In this document: positions 14,203 through 17,434 of the stretch, piece by piece
Layout: each line of letters opens with the position of its first letter
Numbering within the stretch: the stretch's first letter is position 1
The notes under the pieces: model-generated
Database searches by the model: none
Told to the model about the DNA's origin: nothing
Seen by the model: the letters and a program-made list of their open reading frames with translations, nothing else
Source: Euryarchaeota archaeon UBA59
GTDB lineage: Archaea > Thermoplasmatota > Poseidoniia > Poseidoniales > Thalassarchaeaceae
DNA length: 17,434 bases
Assembly: GCA_002505495.1 (NCBI GenBank)
Contig: DAVI01000022.1
Coordinates: 1-17,434, forward strand
Reading direction: 5' to 3'
Position numbers and translations under genes: made by a program

Positions 14203-16752
14203 TCAACTCTTGATTCTGGCGAGACGGTCAAATTTCTTGGACTGCTCCTTGAGTAGGATCTTGCAGCGGCGAATCTGTTCCTTGGCCATCTTCGCTTCTC
14301 TACCCTCGAGAGGATCGGTCCTCTTCGGTGACATGCCTTGCTCAAAGCACTTGATACCGTCCTCATAGCGTTCAACCTCTGCGTAGGCAGTACCCATGTT
14401 GTAGAGGGTAGCGCCGGTAACTCCGGATGGATTGATTTTCATCGCTTGATGATACGCTTCGATGCAATCGCCATACTTCTTGAGATAGTAAAGCGCATTA
14501 CCACGGGCGTTAAGGATTCTGATTACCATCACATCATCTTCAACGAATGAAGGCAACGCCTTGTCGAAGCAACCGAGTGCCTCGGTATACTTTTCATCGA
14601 TAATGAGAGAGAGTCCCTTGTTGTACCATTCCACGTCTTGATTTGCGATTGAAGTCGAATCGATTCTGATTGGTGTCGCTGCAATAGCATCGGCTCTCTT
14701 CGCCTGCGCATCGAGAGCGGCCTTTGCCAAGTCTACCTCCGGGTCCGGCTCCTCATCAGAAGTGACTGGTTCGGGTTCCTCAATCGTATCCAAGACGGAT
14801 TCTGCCTCGGCAATCTCCTCCGGAACATACACAGGCTCTGAGGCAGATTCCGATTCTTCGCTCACCTCACTCTCCGAGTCTTCGAACGCATCGCCCCACG
14901 GGTCATCACCTGAGAGGGGTGCCTCTTCTGTAGTCATCAGGCCGTCGTCGGCGGCTTCCGCTTCGATTTCTGGGGCTGGCTCTGTTGCTTGCTCAGGTTC
15001 TGCCTCAGTTGTTTGCTCGGGCTCAGCGATTTCGGGTTCTGAGGTCACTGCAGGCTCTGGCTCAGGTTCTGCCGGAGCGAGGGCGTCGTTAGCGATGTCG
15101 ACAGAAACCGTCTCACCAGTGAGGGAGGCAATCTTCTGCCTGCACTTTTCAGCGGTGGTTTGGTCACCAGCCGCGATGAAGGTTCGCATCATGCCGTTCC
15201 ACAAACCGACATCATCTCGGTTGTCCTCAATCAGAGAGCGCCAAAGTTTGACCGCTTCTGGAAATGCACTTGTAAGGGTCAGGGCGCGAGCCCGCAGTTG
15301 GATATTGGAGGAGACGCCGTCTTGAGGAATGTGGATGAGAGCCTCCGTAGCGAGGGCAGGTCCTTCGGGTAGGGTGGTCGGAATATCCTTTGCTGAATCA
15401 AGAACTTCTCCTTCTCCTTCGCCAATCTGGACAAGGATTTCGGAGAATGTGACACCACCGGGGTGGTTCGGCTCGACTAGGAGTAGAGAGCGCCAAGCGT
15501 CTATTGCGGGACCGAGGTCACCATTTGCAGTATGGATATCAGCGAGGGCCGATGCTGCCTTCGAGTAGGCCGGGCGCAGCCCCAAAGCAGCATCAAAGCA
15601 GGTCACGGCAGAATCTTCGTGTCCAGTCTTCCTGTGTAGTGCACCAAGGTTGTACCACGATGCAGCATCCTCGTTGTCAAGGTCCAAAGTGTAGGTGAAA
15701 GCCTCGATGGCGTTGTCAACAAGTTCCATCTGAGCCATAGAGGCAGCAGCGATTCGCCAAGCCCTCGGATGCTCAGCAGCTTCGGCGTGGAGAAGTTCCC
15801 TCAGCAATTCAAGGGAGTCTTCGGGATTACCGGACTTGACCAGCCCTGCAGCTTCTTCGACGATGGCGTCCAAGTCCAACTGAATGGCGGATTCCGGTTC
15901 TGGTTGGACTACTGGTTCGGATACTTCTACAATCTCATCAGCAGCCCCCGTTTCCTCTTCAGCGGTTTGAGTAACTGAGGCGGCAGGGGCACCTCCGGCT
16001 GCAATCTTGGTTAGCATTGGATGGCCAGGGAATGATGAGAGTGCCTGTTGTGCGACGGCTGCGGCCGAGTCCGAATCTCCGCGTCGGTCGAGCAGCACAG
16101 CGAGGTTCGCTGCTGCAGGACCGTGGTCTCCCTTCATATCGAGGCAGATTCGAAATGCTTTGCAAGCCTCCTCAACTTCGCCACGCATCTCGTGGATGAC
16201 CCCTCGATTGAACCAAGCCATCGCGTGACTTGGGTCGAGTGCAATCGCTTGATTGAATTTCTTGAGTGCCTCGGATTCCTTGGAATCCCGACTCAGCGCC
16301 TCACCTTCAGCGACTAGAGTGTCAGCGTCAGTTTCCGGAGAGGTTGACGATGGTTCGTCGGCGGGGCTGTCGCTCAAAGGGTCCTCTTCCACGGTCTCAG
16401 TTTCACCATCACCTTCATCGGAGTTTGTATCTCCTCCGGAGGATAGCTTGTCTTTGACCGTCCCTACGGCTTCCGCTCCCGCGGCTCCAACCCGAGAGAA
16501 GACAGGAATCACATGGTCGCCTATCACTTCTGACATCATCTCAACTGCCTGCGTACTCTTCTCCTCAACCGTAGCTACTACATCCTTCACAGCAGGTTGC
16601 ACCCGCTCGGCTACCTCAGCCACTTTCTCACCGATAGTCGACTTTTTCGGTGGTACGCCGAAGAGAGCCCCATCACAACTCGGACAGGCCGGTTCTCTCC
16701 CTTCCAAGGAGTGGTCGCAATTAGGACAGTTGGTGTGACCGTGCTCAGCCAT
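14203..16752 (-). CDS. Zinc-ribbon TPR-repeat protein, acidic and multi-segmented
   Basis: An 849-residue protein, likely cytoplasmic, with no signal peptide or membrane helix. The N-terminus is a zinc ribbon, CPNCDHSLEGREPACPSC (Cys9, 12, 23, 26). A helical amphipathic stretch (about 35-85) and an acidic linker follow. TPR repeats occur in three groups: about 145-250 (for example AMAWFNRGVIHEMRG), about 305-450 (including AASWYNLGALHRKTGHEDSA), and 715-830 (VEWYNKGLSLI and LYNMGTAYAEVERYEDGI). Groups two and three are separated by a Glu/Pro/Ala-rich low-complexity region (about 565-700). TPRs bind protein partners; the partner and role here are unknown. The ATG at 16752 is preferred over a GTG at 16770. 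Its stop lies directly against the oxidoreductase stop, with no bases between. Confidence 0.9.
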   Translation of the reverse strand: MAEHGHTNCPNCDHSLEGREPACPSCDGALFGVPPKKSTIGEKVAEVAERVQPAVKDVVATVEEKSTQAVEMMSEVIGDHVIPVFSRVGAAGAEAVGTVKDKLSSGGDTNSDEGDGETETVEEDPLSDSPADEPSSTSPETDADTLVAEGEALSRDSKESEALKKFNQAIALDPSHAMAWFNRGVIHEMRGEVEEACKAFRICLDMKGDHGPAAANLAVLLDRRGDSDSAAAVAQQALSSFPGHPMLTKIAAGGAPAASVTQTAEEETGAADEIVEVSEPVVQPEPESAIQLDLDAIVEEAAGLVKSGNPEDSLELLRELLHAEAAEHPRAWRIAAASMAQMELVDNAIEAFTYTLDLDNEDAASWYNLGALHRKTGHEDSAVTCFDAALGLRPAYSKAASALADIHTANGDLGPAIDAWRSLLLVEPNHPGGVTFSEILVQIGEGEGEVLDSAKDIPTTLPEGPALATEALIHIPQDGVSSNIQLRARALTLTSAFPEAVKLWRSLIEDNRDDVGLWNGMMRTFIAAGDQTTAEKCRQKIASLTGETVSVDIANDALAPAEPEPEPAVTSEPEIAEPEQTTEAEPEQATEPAPEIEAEAADDGLMTTEEAPLSGDDPWGDAFEDSESEVSEESESASEPVYVPEEIAEAESVLDTIEEPEPVTSDEEPDPEVDLAKAALDAQAKRADAIAATPIRIDSTSIANQDVEWYNKGLSLIIDEKYTEALGCFDKALPSFVEDDVMVIRILNARGNALYYLKKYGDCIEAYHQAMKINPSGVTGATLYNMGTAYAEVERYEDGIKCFEQGMSPKRTDPLEGREAKMAKEQIRRCKILLKEQSKKFDRLARIKS

Positions 16753-16810
16753 TTGGGTAACCCGAAGCACGACCAGCGCGTTTTACGGATAAGCCTTCGC
16801 TGCTATCGGA

Positions 16811-16834
16811 CGACCCCAAGGGGTCGATATTTCG
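16811..16834. promoter_or_regulatory. Inverted repeat plus shared element upstream of the flavoprotein gene
   Basis: CGACCCC-AA-GGGGTCG (16811-16826) is a perfect 7-bp-arm inverted repeat. It continues into GATATTTCG, giving GGGTCGATATTTCG (16821-16834), which matches 12 of 14 positions of the element before sodN. It lies 49 bases before the flavoprotein ATG and 58 bases from the TPR protein start, in their divergent 131-base gap. The CGACCC/GGGTCG half-site occurs at both loci. Confidence 0.45.
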
Positions 16835-16883
16835 TCTGTAATGAATCACACAACCTCAAGAACCCGACCATCTTGGCGAAGAT

Positions 16884-17426
16884 ATGGGTAGGCAAATCAC
16901 TGTAATGGGAATCTGTGGTACTTACAGCCATGACTCTGCAAATGGCAATCTGCTCAAGATGGGGTTGGCCGCCTGTGAGGCAGCGGGTGCGAAGACGATC
17001 TGTTGGGACAACATGGAGACTCCACTACCATTGGTGGGCTCACCCGACTCGTCTTCGGACGATAATGTGAAGGCGTTCCAGGATATGGCGGAGAGTGCAG
17101 ATGCGTATCTGCTCAGCAGCCCGGAGTACCACGGTACCATGTCTGGGGTGATGAAGAACCAACTCGACTGGGTCTACTTCAGCCATGTCGGTGACAAAGT
17201 CTGGGCGGTCATGAGTACCCTTGGCGGACAGACCAATTCCAACACCCTCAATCATATGCGACTGAGTGCCCGCTGGCTCCATGGTAATGTGATTCCAGAA
17301 CAACTGGCGGTCGGCAATGTGAAGGAGGCGTTCGATGAAGAGGGGGCATTCATCGATGAGGCCATGCAAGAGCGCCTTGAGAAGTTGGCCACATCACTCG
17401 TCACAACCACTGAGAAGTTGCTGTAG
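16884..17426 (+). CDS. NADPH-dependent FMN reductase-family flavoprotein
   Basis: A 180-residue flavodoxin-like protein of the NADPH-dependent FMN reductase/azoreductase/arsenate-resistance ArsH-type superfamily. The N-terminal strand and phosphate-binding loop read ITVMGICGTYSHDSANGNLL (5-24), with a Thr/Ser-rich loop for FMN phosphate. SSPEYHGTMSGVMKNQLDW (about 78-96) is the diagnostic segment that contacts the isoalloxazine ring and the dimer partner. TLGGQTNSNTLNHMR (112-126) is the second flavin-side loop. It likely reduces quinones, FMN or other small acceptors with NAD(P)H; the physiological acceptor cannot be read from sequence. The ATG at 16884 fits the family N-terminus; an in-frame ATG at 16905 would remove the first strand. 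The gene shares an upstream element with sodN, hinting at oxidative-stress control. Eight bases of sequence remain after the stop. Confidence 0.9.
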   Translation: MGRQITVMGICGTYSHDSANGNLLKMGLAACEAAGAKTICWDNMETPLPLVGSPDSSSDDNVKAFQDMAESADAYLLSSPEYHGTMSGVMKNQLDWVYFSHVGDKVWAVMSTLGGQTNSNTLNHMRLSARWLHGNVIPEQLAVGNVKEAFDEEGAFIDEAMQERLEKLATSLVTTTEKLL

Positions 17427-17434
17427 TTTGGCCC

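Noticed and set aside
14762..15325. Ser/Gly/Ala-rich plus-strand open frame (187 codons)
   Set aside because: It is the complement of the Glu/Pro-rich low-complexity part of the TPR protein, which explains its length and composition.

Overview
The window is a gene-dense, roughly 55% GC stretch with 13 protein genes (one partial) and short intergenic gaps. No rRNA, tRNA, CRISPR array or insertion sequence was seen. The gene styles point to an archaeon, most likely a marine Thermoplasmatota (Marine Group II/Poseidoniales type). The clues are an archaeal-type valyl-tRNA synthetase, a TrmB-family regulator with a V4R domain, a short ACT-less phosphoglycerate dehydrogenase and a zinc-ribbon TPR protein. 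This assignment is inferred from protein style only; there is no marker gene to settle it.

Layout, left to right. The first codons of an EVE-domain protein (minus) run off the left edge. Next is a large RND-superfamily exporter (minus), which diverges from valS (plus). valS converges with serA (minus). serA diverges from a three-gene plus-strand cluster: nickel superoxide dismutase (sodN), its probable maturation peptidase (sodX) and a polytopic membrane protein of unknown function whose start overlaps the sodX stop. That cluster converges with a minus-strand pair, a TrmB/V4R regulator followed by an A-type Fe-S carrier (HesB/IscA). The regulator diverges from fdhD and an FdhF/YdeP-family molybdopterin oxidoreductase (plus). 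The oxidoreductase ends base-to-base against a zinc-ribbon TPR protein (minus). The TPR gene diverges from an NADPH-dependent FMN reductase-family flavoprotein (plus).

Two functional themes stand out. The first is superoxide defence. SodN carries the HCxxPCxxY nickel hook behind a 12-residue leader, and SodX is the Ser/Lys peptidase expected to expose the nickel-binding N-terminal histidine. The second is a sulfur/Fe-S/molybdenum cofactor module: a V4R-containing regulator co-directional with an Fe-S carrier, facing fdhD and the Cys-liganded Mo/W enzyme that FdhD would activate. A perfect 18-bp inverted repeat lies between the regulator and fdhD and is a natural operator candidate. A related element (GGGTYGATATTYCG) lies upstream of both sodN and the flavoprotein gene, which suggests shared redox control. 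All four divergent junctions contain a short perfect inverted repeat.

No stretch longer than 300 bases lacks a gene.
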